A stretch of 64,000 nt of DNA from Phaeobacter italicus (lineage in GTDB: Bacteria; Pseudomonadota; Alphaproteobacteria; Rhodobacterales; Rhodobacteraceae): positions 215,529-279,528 of the forward strand of contig NZ_CVRM01000033.1 in the NCBI RefSeq assembly GCF_001258055.1. Reading direction: 5' to 3'. The stretch's first letter is position 1, and every line of letters begins with the position of its first letter. Positions 9,960-17,898 of the stretch are shown in pieces. Made by a program: the position numbers and the translations under genes. The notes beneath the pieces are model-generated. The model did no database searches, had not been told where the DNA came from, and saw only the letters and a list, made by a program, of their open reading frames with translations.

Positions 9960-10903
9960 CCGATTTCAATCAGCCCATCAGCGGCAATGATCTTGCTCGG
10001 TTCTCCGGGCCCAACACCTTTATGCGGCTGCCGCAAGCGACCTCTCTTGAGGGGTTGGATGTGGCTATTTTGGGCGTGCCGATGGATATCGGCACCTCCT
10101 GGCGTTCGGGAACGCGGTTTGGCCCAAAACAGATCCGTGCCGAAAGTGCGATGATCCGTCCCTACAACATGACATCCGGCGCTGCGCCGTTTGACAGCCT
10201 CAATATCGGTGACATCGGCGATCTGGCGATCAACACATTTTCGCTGTCGGACAGCCTGCGCATCATTCAGGAAAGCTATGCGGCGATCCTGACAGGCGAT
10301 GTCATCCCGGTCGCAATGGGTGGCGATCATTCCATCACCCTGCCGATCCTGCGGGCCATCGCAGGCAAGTACGGGCCTGTCGCACTGGTGCATGTTGATG
10401 CACATGCTGACGTCAATGACGACATGTTCGGCGAGCGGGAGACCCACGGCACCGTGTTCCGTCGCGCCTATGAAGAGGGGCTGATTGTCCCGGACAAGAC
10501 CTACCAGATCGGGTTGCGCGGCACGGGCTATGGCTCTGAGGACTTCAAGGAAGCGCAGCGCTGGGGCTTTCAGCACTTCCCAGCGAGCGAGCTGTGGCAC
10601 CGTTCTCTGCATGGCTTGGGTGCGGAAATTCGTCGCGATATCGGAAATAGGCCTGTCTATGTGTCCTATGATATCGATAGCCTGGACCCAGCCTATGCAC
10701 CGGGAACCGGTACGCCGGAAATCGGCGGGCTAGCGACGCCGCAGGCGCTGGAACTGATCCGGGCGCTGCGGGGGCTGAATATTGTAGGGTGTGACATGGT
10801 TGAGGTGTCGCCGCCTTACGACACATCGGGCAATACGGCGCTGACTGCAGCAAACCTGCTTTATGAGCTGCTCTGTGTGCTGCCGGGCGTTGAAACCAAG
10901 TAA
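9956..10903 (+). CDS. gbuA: Guanidinobutyrase-like ureohydrolase
   Basis: A 315-residue second ureohydrolase. Metal ligands are in GGDHSITLP, HVDAHADVNDDMFGE and YDIDSLDPAYAPGTGTPE. The segments DAHADVNDxMFGE, HGTVFRRAYEEGL and YQIGLRGTGYGSEDF resemble Pseudomonas guanidinobutyrase GbuA more than SpeB, suggesting 4-guanidinobutyrate to GABA plus urea. Start at MTDFNQPI, whose ATG overlaps the stop of the preceding gene. Having two different ureohydrolases coupled points to arginine/agmatine catabolism through more than one guanidino intermediate. Function by family is firm, substrate is probable. Confidence 0.85.
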   Translation: MTDFNQPISGNDLARFSGPNTFMRLPQATSLEGLDVAILGVPMDIGTSWRSGTRFGPKQIRAESAMIRPYNMTSGAAPFDSLNIGDIGDLAINTFSLSDSLRIIQESYAAILTGDVIPVAMGGDHSITLPILRAIAGKYGPVALVHVDAHADVNDDMFGERETHGTVFRRAYEEGLIVPDKTYQIGLRGTGYGSEDFKEAQRWGFQHFPASELWHRSLHGLGAEIRRDIGNRPVYVSYDIDSLDPAYAPGTGTPEIGGLATPQALELIRALRGLNIVGCDMVEVSPPYDTSGNTALTAANLLYELLCVLPGVETK

Positions 10904-10946
10904 CGCGCATCGCTTCTGGCATGCGCCAGGAGAGAGTTGATAGCAT

Positions 10947-11369
10947 ATGGGGCGCGTGATGATATTTGTCTGGCTGAGCATCGCAGCAGTTGTTGTGGTG
11001 CTCGGTTTTATTCGTCTCGCGCCCAGTGATCCGCTGGACTGGAACACCCAGCCGGAATTTTCGGAGGACAGAACCTTTCGCGGGGGTGTCTTTCGGGTGA
11101 TGCGGACCGGCGAAAGCGGGCTTGAACGTTTCCATGCCGTGGCCGCAAACGCGCCGCGTACACGTGTTCTTGCCGGTTCGGTCGAGGATCAGATGATCAC
11201 CTATGTGACGCGCACGCGGTTTATCGGCTTTCCCGATTACACCACCGCACGTCAGGATGGTGATCTGCTGAAGGTCTATGCGCGTCTGCGTTTCGGGCGC
11301 TCTGACCTCGGCAGCAACAACGACCGCATCAGTGGCTGGATTGCCCAGATGGAAGGTGGCGCACAATAG
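10947..11369 (+). CDS. DUF1499-domain protein with N-terminal membrane anchor
   Basis: A 140-residue protein. A hydrophobic segment at about residues 4-22 (MIFVWLSIAAVVVVLGFIRL) anchors or exports it. The rest matches the DUF1499 pattern, with the conserved threonine/arginine-rich strand TYVTRTRFIGFPDY and a final SDLGSNNDRISGW, close to the family's SDxGxNxxRI signature. Function unknown; DUF1499 proteins are widespread small periplasmic or membrane-attached proteins. It follows the ureohydrolase pair by 43 bp and may be cotranscribed, without an obvious metabolic link. Confidence 0.85.
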   Translation: MGRVMIFVWLSIAAVVVVLGFIRLAPSDPLDWNTQPEFSEDRTFRGGVFRVMRTGESGLERFHAVAANAPRTRVLAGSVEDQMITYVTRTRFIGFPDYTTARQDGDLLKVYARLRFGRSDLGSNNDRISGWIAQMEGGAQ

Positions 11370-11391
11370 GCGCGGGTGCATGGGCGGCGGT

Positions 11392-11757
11392 TCAGATCTG
11401 CGGCCACGCCGTGCTTGACGTGGTATGGGGCAGATCAGAGACCGCATCAGCGCCTTCGGCCGACAGGCAGCCGTTCTGCACCTCTCTCCACATGGGAACA
11501 TTCAGTGACATCTGGCACTGCGCGGTAAACATGCGCCCGTCGACCTGCAGGCAGATGAATTCCCCCAGCTCTATGCGGCTGCCACTACTGTCGGTGCAAT
11601 AGCAGTCGATGGTGCGCCCGTCCGGTGTTTTTACATCAGCTTGTGCCACGCCACATGTCAGCGATGTGACCAAAACCACGGCTGCAAGGACCCCTCCGCA
11701 GGGTTTCGCTGCTGCGCCTGGCCGGTGATTGGCGATATCGGGACTGGCATGTTGCAT
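11392..11757 (-). CDS. Small secreted Cys-containing hypothetical protein
   Basis: A 121-residue protein with a likely signal peptide ending at GVAQA near residue 40, giving a mature protein of about 80 residues that starts DVKTPDGRTIDCYCTD. The mature part has five cysteines (DCYC, FICLQ, QCQMS, NGCLS), suggesting disulfides in the periplasm. No family function is recognised. The true start may be internal, since the first ~15 residues precede the hydrophobic core. It is convergent with the DUF1499 gene (22 bp between stops) and divergent from prfA. Confidence 0.68.
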   Translation of the reverse strand: MQHASPDIANHRPGAAAKPCGGVLAAVVLVTSLTCGVAQADVKTPDGRTIDCYCTDSSGSRIELGEFICLQVDGRMFTAQCQMSLNVPMWREVQNGCLSAEGADAVSDLPHTTSSTAWPQI

Positions 11758-11819
11758 GGGCCTAGCATATCACATGGCAGGCCCTCCGCCAAAGTCAGAT
11801 CTAAACGGATACCCCAAGC

Positions 11820-12875
11820 ATGATCCCCGAAGACCGCCTTGAACAGATCCTGCAAAGGTTTCAATACCTTGAGGCTGCGATGTCCGATGGGGCAAGCGGC
11901 GAGGATATTGCAGCCCTCGCCAAGGAGTATTCCGACCTGCGCCCGGTCGCGGAGCAGATCATTTCCTATCGTCGGTTGCTTGCGGATCTTGATGAAGCCG
12001 AGCAGATGCTGGCAGATCCCGATATGGCGGCTTTGGCCGAGGAAGAGCTGCCGGGTCTGCGTGCGGCGCTGCCAGAGGCAGAACAGGCGCTGCAGCTGGC
12101 CCTGTTGCCGCGGGATGCAGCCGATAGCAAACCTGCGATGCTGGAAATCCGTCCCGGTACCGGCGGGGATGAGGCGGCGTTGTTTGCCGGGGATCTGCTG
12201 CGCATGTACCAACGCTACGCAGAGGCGCAGGGGTGGACGTTTGAGATCATCGAAGAGCAGTCCACCGAACTTGGCGGCCTGAAAGAGGTGGTTGCCCATG
12301 TCAAAGGCAACAACGTGTTTGCCCGACTGAAATATGAATCCGGTGTTCATCGGGTCCAGCGTGTCCCCGTGACCGAGTCTGGTGGCCGTATCCATACCTC
12401 GGCCGCGACGGTTGCTGTTTTGCCCGAAGCGGAAGAGGTCGATCTGCGCATTGACCCGGCAGACCTGCGGATCGACACGATGCGCGCATCCGGCGCGGGC
12501 GGTCAGCACGTGAACACCACCGACTCGGCCGTGCGGATCACCCATATTCCAACGGGCATCATCGTCGTCAGTTCGGAAAAATCCCAACACCGGAACCGAG
12601 AGATCGCAATGCAGGTTCTGCGCACCCGGCTATATGATCTGGAACGCCAGAGGATCGACAGCGAACGCTCCGCCGATCGGGCCAGTCAGGTGGGTTCGGG
12701 GGATCGTTCCGAACGGATCCGGACATATAATTTCCCGCAGGGCCGCATGTCGGACCATCGGATCAATCTGACGCTCTATAAGCTCGATCAGATCATGCAG
12801 GGCGATCTGGATGAAATCATCGATGCGCTCACAGCCGACGATCAGGCGCGGCGTCTGGCCGAGATGGGCCAATGA
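11820..12875 (+). CDS. prfA: Peptide chain release factor 1
   Basis: A 351-residue release factor that reads UAA/UAG stop codons and triggers peptidyl-tRNA hydrolysis. The catalytic GGQ is at residues 227-229 inside SGAGGQHVN; this glutamine is the methylation target of PrmC, whose gene follows immediately. The RF-1 family signature continues with the basic [11 protein letters not shown] segment. Length is normal for alphaproteobacteria. Its stop overlaps the next start (ATGA), a conserved arrangement. Confidence 0.97.
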   Translation: MIPEDRLEQILQRFQYLEAAMSDGASGEDIAALAKEYSDLRPVAEQIISYRRLLADLDEAEQMLADPDMAALAEEELPGLRAALPEAEQALQLALLPRDAADSKPAMLEIRPGTGGDEAALFAGDLLRMYQRYAEAQGWTFEIIEEQSTELGGLKEVVAHVKGNNVFARLKYESGVHRVQRVPVTESGGRIHTSAATVAVLPEAEEVDLRIDPADLRIDTMRASGAGGQHVNTTDSAVRITHIPTGIIVVSSEKSQHRNREIAMQVLRTRLYDLERQRIDSERSADRASQVGSGDRSERIRTYNFPQGRMSDHRINLTLYKLDQIMQGDLDEIIDALTADDQARRLAEMGQ

Positions 12876-13729
12876 ACGCGCCGCAGACAGCCGCACAGGC
12901 AATGGCCGCAGCAGCCGCGCGGCTGCGGGCGGCAGGGGTGCCTGACCCCGCCCGTGACGCGCGGGTTCTACTGGCCCATGCAGCGCGGATCGAGGCGAGC
13001 AGGGTAACGCTGATCGCACCCGAGGATCTCGATCCCGATGTAGCCGAGCGCTATGAACAGCTGATTTCGCTCCGCGCGATCCGCGTGCCAGTGTCCCATC
13101 TGGTGGGAGAGCGCGAGTTCTATGGCCGCCGCTTCAAGGTCTCAAGCGATGTGCTGGACCCGCGCCCGGAAACCGAATGCCTGATCGAGGCCGCGCTGGC
13201 GGAACCGTTCGCCCGGGTTCTTGATCTTGGCCTGGGATCGGGCTGCATCCTGGTCACCCTCCTTGCCGAACAGCCCAAAGCGACCGGGCTGGGCGTCGAT
13301 CTGAGCGAAGCAGCCTGCCTGCAGGCCAGTGCCAATGCGGTATTGCACCGGGTTGAGCCACGCGCCGATGTGCGCCAATCGGATTGGTTTGCGCAGGTCG
13401 AAGGGCAGTTTGACCTCATAGTCTCGAACCCGCCCTATATCGCGCTAGATGAAATGGAAGGCCTGTCCGCCGAAGTGCGGGGCCATGAACCGGAAATGGC
13501 CCTGACCGACGGGGCTGACGGGCTCAGCGCCTATCGCGCGATTTCGCAGCAGGTCGCTGAATATCTCGCTCCGGGTGGGCGGGTGCTTTTGGAAATCGGG
13601 CCAACTCAGGGCGCGCAGGTTGCGGAAATGTTGCGCACCGCAGGGTTGGTGGATGTACGTGTCCTGCCAGATCTGGATGGGCGCGACAGGGTGGTTTTCG
13701 GCCGCAACTGTGGCGAAAACACCGCCTAA
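12872..13729 (+). CDS. prmC: Peptide chain release factor N5-glutamine methyltransferase
   Basis: A 285-residue SAM-dependent methyltransferase that methylates the GGQ glutamine of release factors. It has an N-terminal helical domain, SAM motif [16 protein letters not shown] near residue 116 and the catalytic NPPY at residues 186-189. Coupled to prfA by a four-base overlap, the standard prfA-prmC pair. Followed by about 220 bp without a gene before the DUF4167 gene. Confidence 0.97.
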   Translation: MNAPQTAAQAMAAAAARLRAAGVPDPARDARVLLAHAARIEASRVTLIAPEDLDPDVAERYEQLISLRAIRVPVSHLVGEREFYGRRFKVSSDVLDPRPETECLIEAALAEPFARVLDLGLGSGCILVTLLAEQPKATGLGVDLSEAACLQASANAVLHRVEPRADVRQSDWFAQVEGQFDLIVSNPPYIALDEMEGLSAEVRGHEPEMALTDGADGLSAYRAISQQVAEYLAPGGRVLLEIGPTQGAQVAEMLRTAGLVDVRVLPDLDGRDRVVFGRNCGENTA

Positions 13730-13953
13730 GGCATGAAAACGCCGCCGAATTCGTAGTTTTGAAAGAAAAAACACGGAAAACTCAACCCAGCCTCTTGTCT
13801 GATGGGGCTGAACATGATTACTCAGAGGTGTCGCTTTTGAGCGAGGTGCAGAATACCTCCCGGCGACGCCAAGCCCAAAATAGTCGATGATCCGGCGCTA
13901 AGACGCGCCAATTGGGTCCAACGACAAATACAATCAAGGCTGACGTTAGACAT

Positions 13954-14616
13954 ATGAGATCGTCAAAATCACGTTCGCGTTCCAAGTCGAACCGGAACCG
14001 CCCCCAGGGGGCCAATGTTGTCAACCGCGTCTTCGACAGCTCCGGTCCTGAGGGCAAGGTGCGCGGAACGCCGCAACAGATCATTGATAAATACAACCAG
14101 CTGGCCCGCGATGCTCAGCTGAGCAATGACCGTGTTGCCACAGAAAATTTCCAACAGCATGCCGAGCATTATCTGCGGATGCTGAACGAAGCCCAACGCG
14201 AGATCGAGGCGCGCCGCGAGGAGCAGGAACGCCAGAACCGTGAACGCCAGGCAGAGCGGGATCGCGAGCGCCAGGAGCGGCTGGAACGCCAGGAACGCGA
14301 AGCGGCCAGCCGGGGCGAAGATGCGCCGCAGCCTGACGTCGTTGATCCGCGCGACAGCGATGATGACAGCGGTCTGGTGGATACACCGGAGCAGGCCGCT
14401 GCAGAGCAGCCGTCAGCAGATCAGGGCGAAGCCAAGCCGCAAAAGGCCCCGAGCCGCAAGCCACGCGCACCGCGCAAGCCCAAGGCAGATGCGGCTGCAA
14501 AGGCTGAAGGCGGTGAAGGTGACAGCCCGGCGGCAGAGCGCAAACCTGCTGCAAAACGCGCCAGCAAGCCCAAGGCAAAGCCCCCGGCAGAGGACGCGCC
14601 AGAGGCCGCTGAATAA
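13954..14616 (+). CDS. DUF4167-domain protein, basic and coiled-coil rich
   Basis: A 220-residue protein starting MRSSKSRSRSKSNRNRP. The N-terminal ~75 residues form the conserved DUF4167 block (NRVFDSSGPEGKVRGTPQQ, then ARDAQLSNDRV and HAEHYLRM). Then come a highly charged Arg/Glu/Gln-rich helix (residues ~80-125), likely a coiled coil, and an Ala/Lys/Pro-rich tail resembling histone-H1-like sequences. Function is unknown; DUF4167 is almost exclusive to alphaproteobacteria and often lies near prmC, as here. No clear Shine-Dalgarno is seen, but the ATG at 13954 fits the conserved N-terminus. A strong terminator follows. Confidence 0.88.
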   Translation: MRSSKSRSRSKSNRNRPQGANVVNRVFDSSGPEGKVRGTPQQIIDKYNQLARDAQLSNDRVATENFQQHAEHYLRMLNEAQREIEARREEQERQNRERQAERDRERQERLERQEREAASRGEDAPQPDVVDPRDSDDDSGLVDTPEQAAAEQPSADQGEAKPQKAPSRKPRAPRKPKADAAAKAEGGEGDSPAAERKPAAKRASKPKAKPPAEDAPEAAE

Positions 14617-14640
14617 GCCACCGGCCTATTTGAAATGTGA

Positions 14641-14679
14641 AAACCCGGCCCCAGCAGTCTGCTGGGCGCCGGGTTTTTT
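14641..14679. terminator. Bidirectional rho-independent terminator
   Basis: A GC-rich hairpin (arms AACCCGGC and GCCGGGTT with an inner CCAGCAG/CTGCTGG stem) is followed by T6 on the plus strand and preceded by an A-run that serves the minus strand. It lies between convergent DUF4167 and rsmA and can end both transcripts. Confidence 0.85.
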
Positions 14680-14721
14680 CTGTCTGGGCTAGCGTGCCCT
14701 ATAAAACGGTCTGGATTGCGA

Positions 14722-15570
14722 TCAACTTTCGGCGGCCTTGACGCTGCGGGCAAGCGCACAGAAGGCTTCCAGGCTCACCTGCTCTGCGCGTTCGGTGGGC
14801 GGGATGCCTGCCGCGTTCAGGTGGTCTTCGATATCGGGGCTCACGCTCTTGAGGCTGGCGCGCAGCATCTTGCGCCGTTGATTGAAGGCGGCAGCGACAA
14901 CCTTGTTCAGCGTGCCCGGATCAGCGGGGAAACGGGGCTCTTCCAATGCCGTCAGATGGACAACCGCACTATGGACCTTTGGGGGCGGGCTGAAGGCTTC
15001 GGGGGGCAGGGACAGAACGATGCGGGCATCCGCTCGCCACTGGGCCAAAAGCGCCAGACGTCCATAGGCTTTGGTGCCGGGCTGGGCCACGATCCGTTCA
15101 GCCACTTCACGCTGGAACATCAGGGTCAGGCTTTGCCAGAACGGCGGCCATGCCTTTGGGGTGAGCCAACGCACCAGCAGCTCTGTGCCGACATTATAGG
15201 GCAGGTTTGCTGCAATGCGGATCGGCGGAGTGAGATGGGTGAGGGGGTTTACCTCCAGCGCGTCGCCCTCAATGACTTCCAGCTTGCCGGGATAGGCGGC
15301 CGCGACCTCGGCAAGGGCCGGGATGCAGCGGCTGTCTTTCTCCACCGCCAGAACCTTGCGCGCGCCTTCGGCCAGCAGGCCACGGGTCAGGCCACCGGGG
15401 CCGGGGCCGATTTCCAGCACGTCACAGTCCGTGAGATCGCCCGCCTGTCGGGCGATCTTGGCTGTCAGGTTCAGATCCAGCAGGAAGTTCTGGCCAAGCG
15501 ACTTGCGCGCCAACAGCTGATGGGTCTCGATCACCTCGCGCAGCGGGGGGAGAGAGTCGATAGCGCTCAT
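14722..15570 (-). CDS. rsmA: 16S rRNA (adenine1518/1519-N6)-dimethyltransferase
   Basis: A 282-residue KsgA/RsmA enzyme that dimethylates two adjacent adenosines at the 3' end of 16S rRNA during 30S assembly. The N-terminal [10 protein letters not shown] and SAM motif [17 protein letters not shown] are family hallmarks, and the [15 protein letters not shown] motif (catalytic NLPY) is near residue 122. It is the last gene of the lptF-lptG-lptD-surA-pdxA-rsmA run; the 85 bp gap to pdxA could contain an extra promoter. Confidence 0.97.
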   Translation of the reverse strand: MSAIDSLPPLREVIETHQLLARKSLGQNFLLDLNLTAKIARQAGDLTDCDVLEIGPGPGGLTRGLLAEGARKVLAVEKDSRCIPALAEVAAAYPGKLEVIEGDALEVNPLTHLTPPIRIAANLPYNVGTELLVRWLTPKAWPPFWQSLTLMFQREVAERIVAQPGTKAYGRLALLAQWRADARIVLSLPPEAFSPPPKVHSAVVHLTALEEPRFPADPGTLNKVVAAAFNQRRKMLRASLKSVSPDIEDHLNAAGIPPTERAEQVSLEAFCALARSVKAAES

Positions 15571-15655
15571 AGTATCGGTACCTTGCGACAGGGCGCAGCG
15601 GCTGCGCCTTCAGGTTTCATGCCTCCGGCGGGGATATTTCCAGCAAGAGGAAGTT

Positions 15656-16636
15656 TCAAGTGCTGGCGGCCATGCTCTGCGCCAGCCGCAGCGCCTCAAT
15701 GAGGCTGGAGGGGTTGGCGATCCCCTGACCGGCAATGTCAAACGCCGTGCCATGATCGGGCGAGGTGCGGATGAACGGCAGACCAAGGGTAACATTGACG
15801 CCGCGGTCGAAATCGAGCGTCTTGATCGGGATCAGCGCCTGATCGTGATACATGCACACGGCCGCATCATAGCGTGCCCGTGCCGCCGCATGAAACATCG
15901 TATCCGCCGGATGCGGGCCGGACAGCACATAGGCGCCCCCCTGCATGTCGGCAATGAGATCCTGAATCCAGTCCAGCTCTTCCGCACCCATTGCGCCATC
16001 TTCGCCTGCATGTGGGTTCAGCCCGGCAACAGCAATGCGCGGATGGGAGATGCCAAACTGATCCCTCAACCCTTGTGCGGTGATTTCGATGGTCGCACGC
16101 AGCCCCTCCGGGGTCAGCTTGCGGGGTACTTCGGACAGGGCAATGTGAATGGTGGCTGGCACAACCCGCAGGGCAGGGCTTGCCAGCATCATGACCACCT
16201 GCGTGTCACCGCCAAGGTGTGCAAGGAATTCAGTATGGCCAGGATAGGCAAAGCCCGCCCCGTCAATCAGCGCCTTCTTGTGGATCGGCGCGGTGCACAG
16301 AGCGCAAGCCTGCCCGGAGGTCACCAATGCGACACCGGTTTCGATCGCCGTGATCACACCTTGGGCATTGTCAGGATTGATCCGTCCGGGCTCATTGTCG
16401 GCTGCAAATTCAACAGGCAGGACAGGCATGGCGGTCGCGCTGACGTCCACTGCCTCAGCCGGGGTGCGAACCTCTTGCCAGATGGCTGTCGCTGGCAGAT
16501 GCCGAGGATCGCCAAGCCAGACGAACGGGCAGCTGTCTTTCAGCGTTTCCCAGGCCTTTACGGCGAGTTCCGGGCCAATGCCCGCCGGTTCCCCACAGCT
16601 GAGCGCAATGGGGAGAGGTCGGGCAGTGGTGGTCAT
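15656..16636 (-). CDS. pdxA: 4-hydroxythreonine-4-phosphate dehydrogenase
   Basis: A 326-residue NAD-dependent enzyme of the DXP-dependent pyridoxal phosphate pathway. Family features seen are the N-terminal LSCGEPAGIGPELAVKAW, the metal-ligand histidines in GHTEFLAHLGG and PHPADTMFH, and the YHDQALIPIKTLDF segment. Start overlaps the surA stop by four bases (ATGA), so it is coupled to surA as in many proteobacteria. Confidence 0.96.
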   Translation of the reverse strand: MTTTARPLPIALSCGEPAGIGPELAVKAWETLKDSCPFVWLGDPRHLPATAIWQEVRTPAEAVDVSATAMPVLPVEFAADNEPGRINPDNAQGVITAIETGVALVTSGQACALCTAPIHKKALIDGAGFAYPGHTEFLAHLGGDTQVVMMLASPALRVVPATIHIALSEVPRKLTPEGLRATIEITAQGLRDQFGISHPRIAVAGLNPHAGEDGAMGAEELDWIQDLIADMQGGAYVLSGPHPADTMFHAAARARYDAAVCMYHDQALIPIKTLDFDRGVNVTLGLPFIRTSPDHGTAFDIAGQGIANPSSLIEALRLAQSMAAST

Positions 16637-17898
16637 TTGATGTCAATCCGGGCGTCTGCCTTCAGCTGTTCCAAAAGGCTGTCTGCAAAGGCACCAAGGC
16701 GTTGCTGTGTCAGCGCATTGGCCACGGCCTCGCGGCTGGCTTCGGCGTTGACCTCGGCGGTGCGGCCACACATCATCAGGACGACCAGCGTCTGACCGTT
16801 GTTACGGGTCAGCGCGGTAGAGGTTTCGCCGGGATCCAGCTTGGCCAGTTCGATCGCGATATCCTGCGGAATTTCAGAGGGCGCAAGGGTGACGCGATCC
16901 AGCACGGATGGATCCTGCCCAAGTGCCACGCCATACAGGTCATCGCAGGTGTCGATCTGACCAGTCAGCTTTTGCGCGGCGGCAAGTGCTTCGGGGGCCC
17001 GACCGCCGGGGATATAGTAGGCCGCATATTCGATAGCGGCGTAGCGCGGCGCGCTGCCTGCGCTTTCCCGCAGATCACGCATCTGGAACAGCGCAACCGC
17101 ATTGTCGAGCGGAATGGGGGCGGTGACTTCGCCTGGGCTCAGCTCCAGCACCACCTGCTGCAACTGCGGCGGCAGATTGGTGAGCGGCATCCACGGCAGG
17201 CGGCCGCCATTTTCACGGGTGCGAGCGGCCGAGAACTGTGTCGCTGCCAGAGAGAAGGCGGCGGTGGTGTTCATCTGCGCAACCTGCTGGGCGACTTCCT
17301 CGACTTGGGGGGCGTTCTGGGCGTTGATCGGCATGATGAGTTCCGACAGCAGCACCTCAACACCACCAGAGCCAGACAGGCCCATCGCGCGGTCGATCTC
17401 TTCTTCCGAGGGGCGGGCCTGACCGATGTAGCGCGATCCGACATAGCCGCGCCATGCGATGCCAACGCGGCTGAAATCACGCAGGGTTTGCGGATCAACA
17501 CCGTTTTCGCGCAGCACGTTCAGGAACTCTTGCAGGCTGAGATTTGCGCGACCGGCGAGTTCCGTCATCCCTGCGGTGACTTCCTCATCGGTGGGGTCAA
17601 TCCCCGCCTGCGCCAGCACTTCCAGCTTCAACCGGTCTTCGATCAGGTCTTCGCGGGCTTTTTCCAGCGGATCGCCCGGCTCGCGCAAAAGGGCGAGGAA
17701 GCGGGCCCGTTGTTGCAGTTCGTAATTCGTCACAACCGAGTCATTCACCGTTACGGCCGGTGAAAACAATCCCTGTGCCGAGCCGACGGCTGGCTGAAAC
17801 AAAAGCGCAGCAGCAAGGGCAACCGCCGATGCGGTGCGTGTCAGCCGGGAAATGAAGGGGGCCGCGAAATAGGGCCGGGTACTCAGGTGTTTTTGCAT
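16633..17898 (-). CDS. surA: Periplasmic peptidyl-prolyl isomerase/chaperone SurA
   Basis: A 421-residue periplasmic chaperone for outer-membrane proteins. A signal peptide ends at VGSAQG near residue 43; a SurA N-terminal helical domain (about 50-170) with VNDSVVTNYELQQRARFLALL follows, then one parvulin-like domain (VEVLLSELIMP to LFQMRDLRES). Like many alphaproteobacterial SurAs it seems to have a single clear parvulin domain. Its start lies 16 bases inside the 3' end of lptD, so translation is probably coupled; SurA assists LptD assembly, which fits the order. Confidence 0.92.
   Translation of the reverse strand: MQKHLSTRPYFAAPFISRLTRTASAVALAAALLFQPAVGSAQGLFSPAVTVNDSVVTNYELQQRARFLALLREPGDPLEKAREDLIEDRLKLEVLAQAGIDPTDEEVTAGMTELAGRANLSLQEFLNVLRENGVDPQTLRDFSRVGIAWRGYVGSRYIGQARPSEEEIDRAMGLSGSGGVEVLLSELIMPINAQNAPQVEEVAQQVAQMNTTAAFSLAATQFSAARTRENGGRLPWMPLTNLPPQLQQVVLELSPGEVTAPIPLDNAVALFQMRDLRESAGSAPRYAAIEYAAYYIPGGRAPEALAAAQKLTGQIDTCDDLYGVALGQDPSVLDRVTLAPSEIPQDIAIELAKLDPGETSTALTRNNGQTLVVLMMCGRTAEVNAEASREAVANALTQQRLGAFADSLLEQLKADARIDIK

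Noticed and set aside
13818..14096. 92-codon minus-strand frame before DUF4167
   Set aside because: Largely antisense to the conserved DUF4167 N-terminus, no family or start signal.
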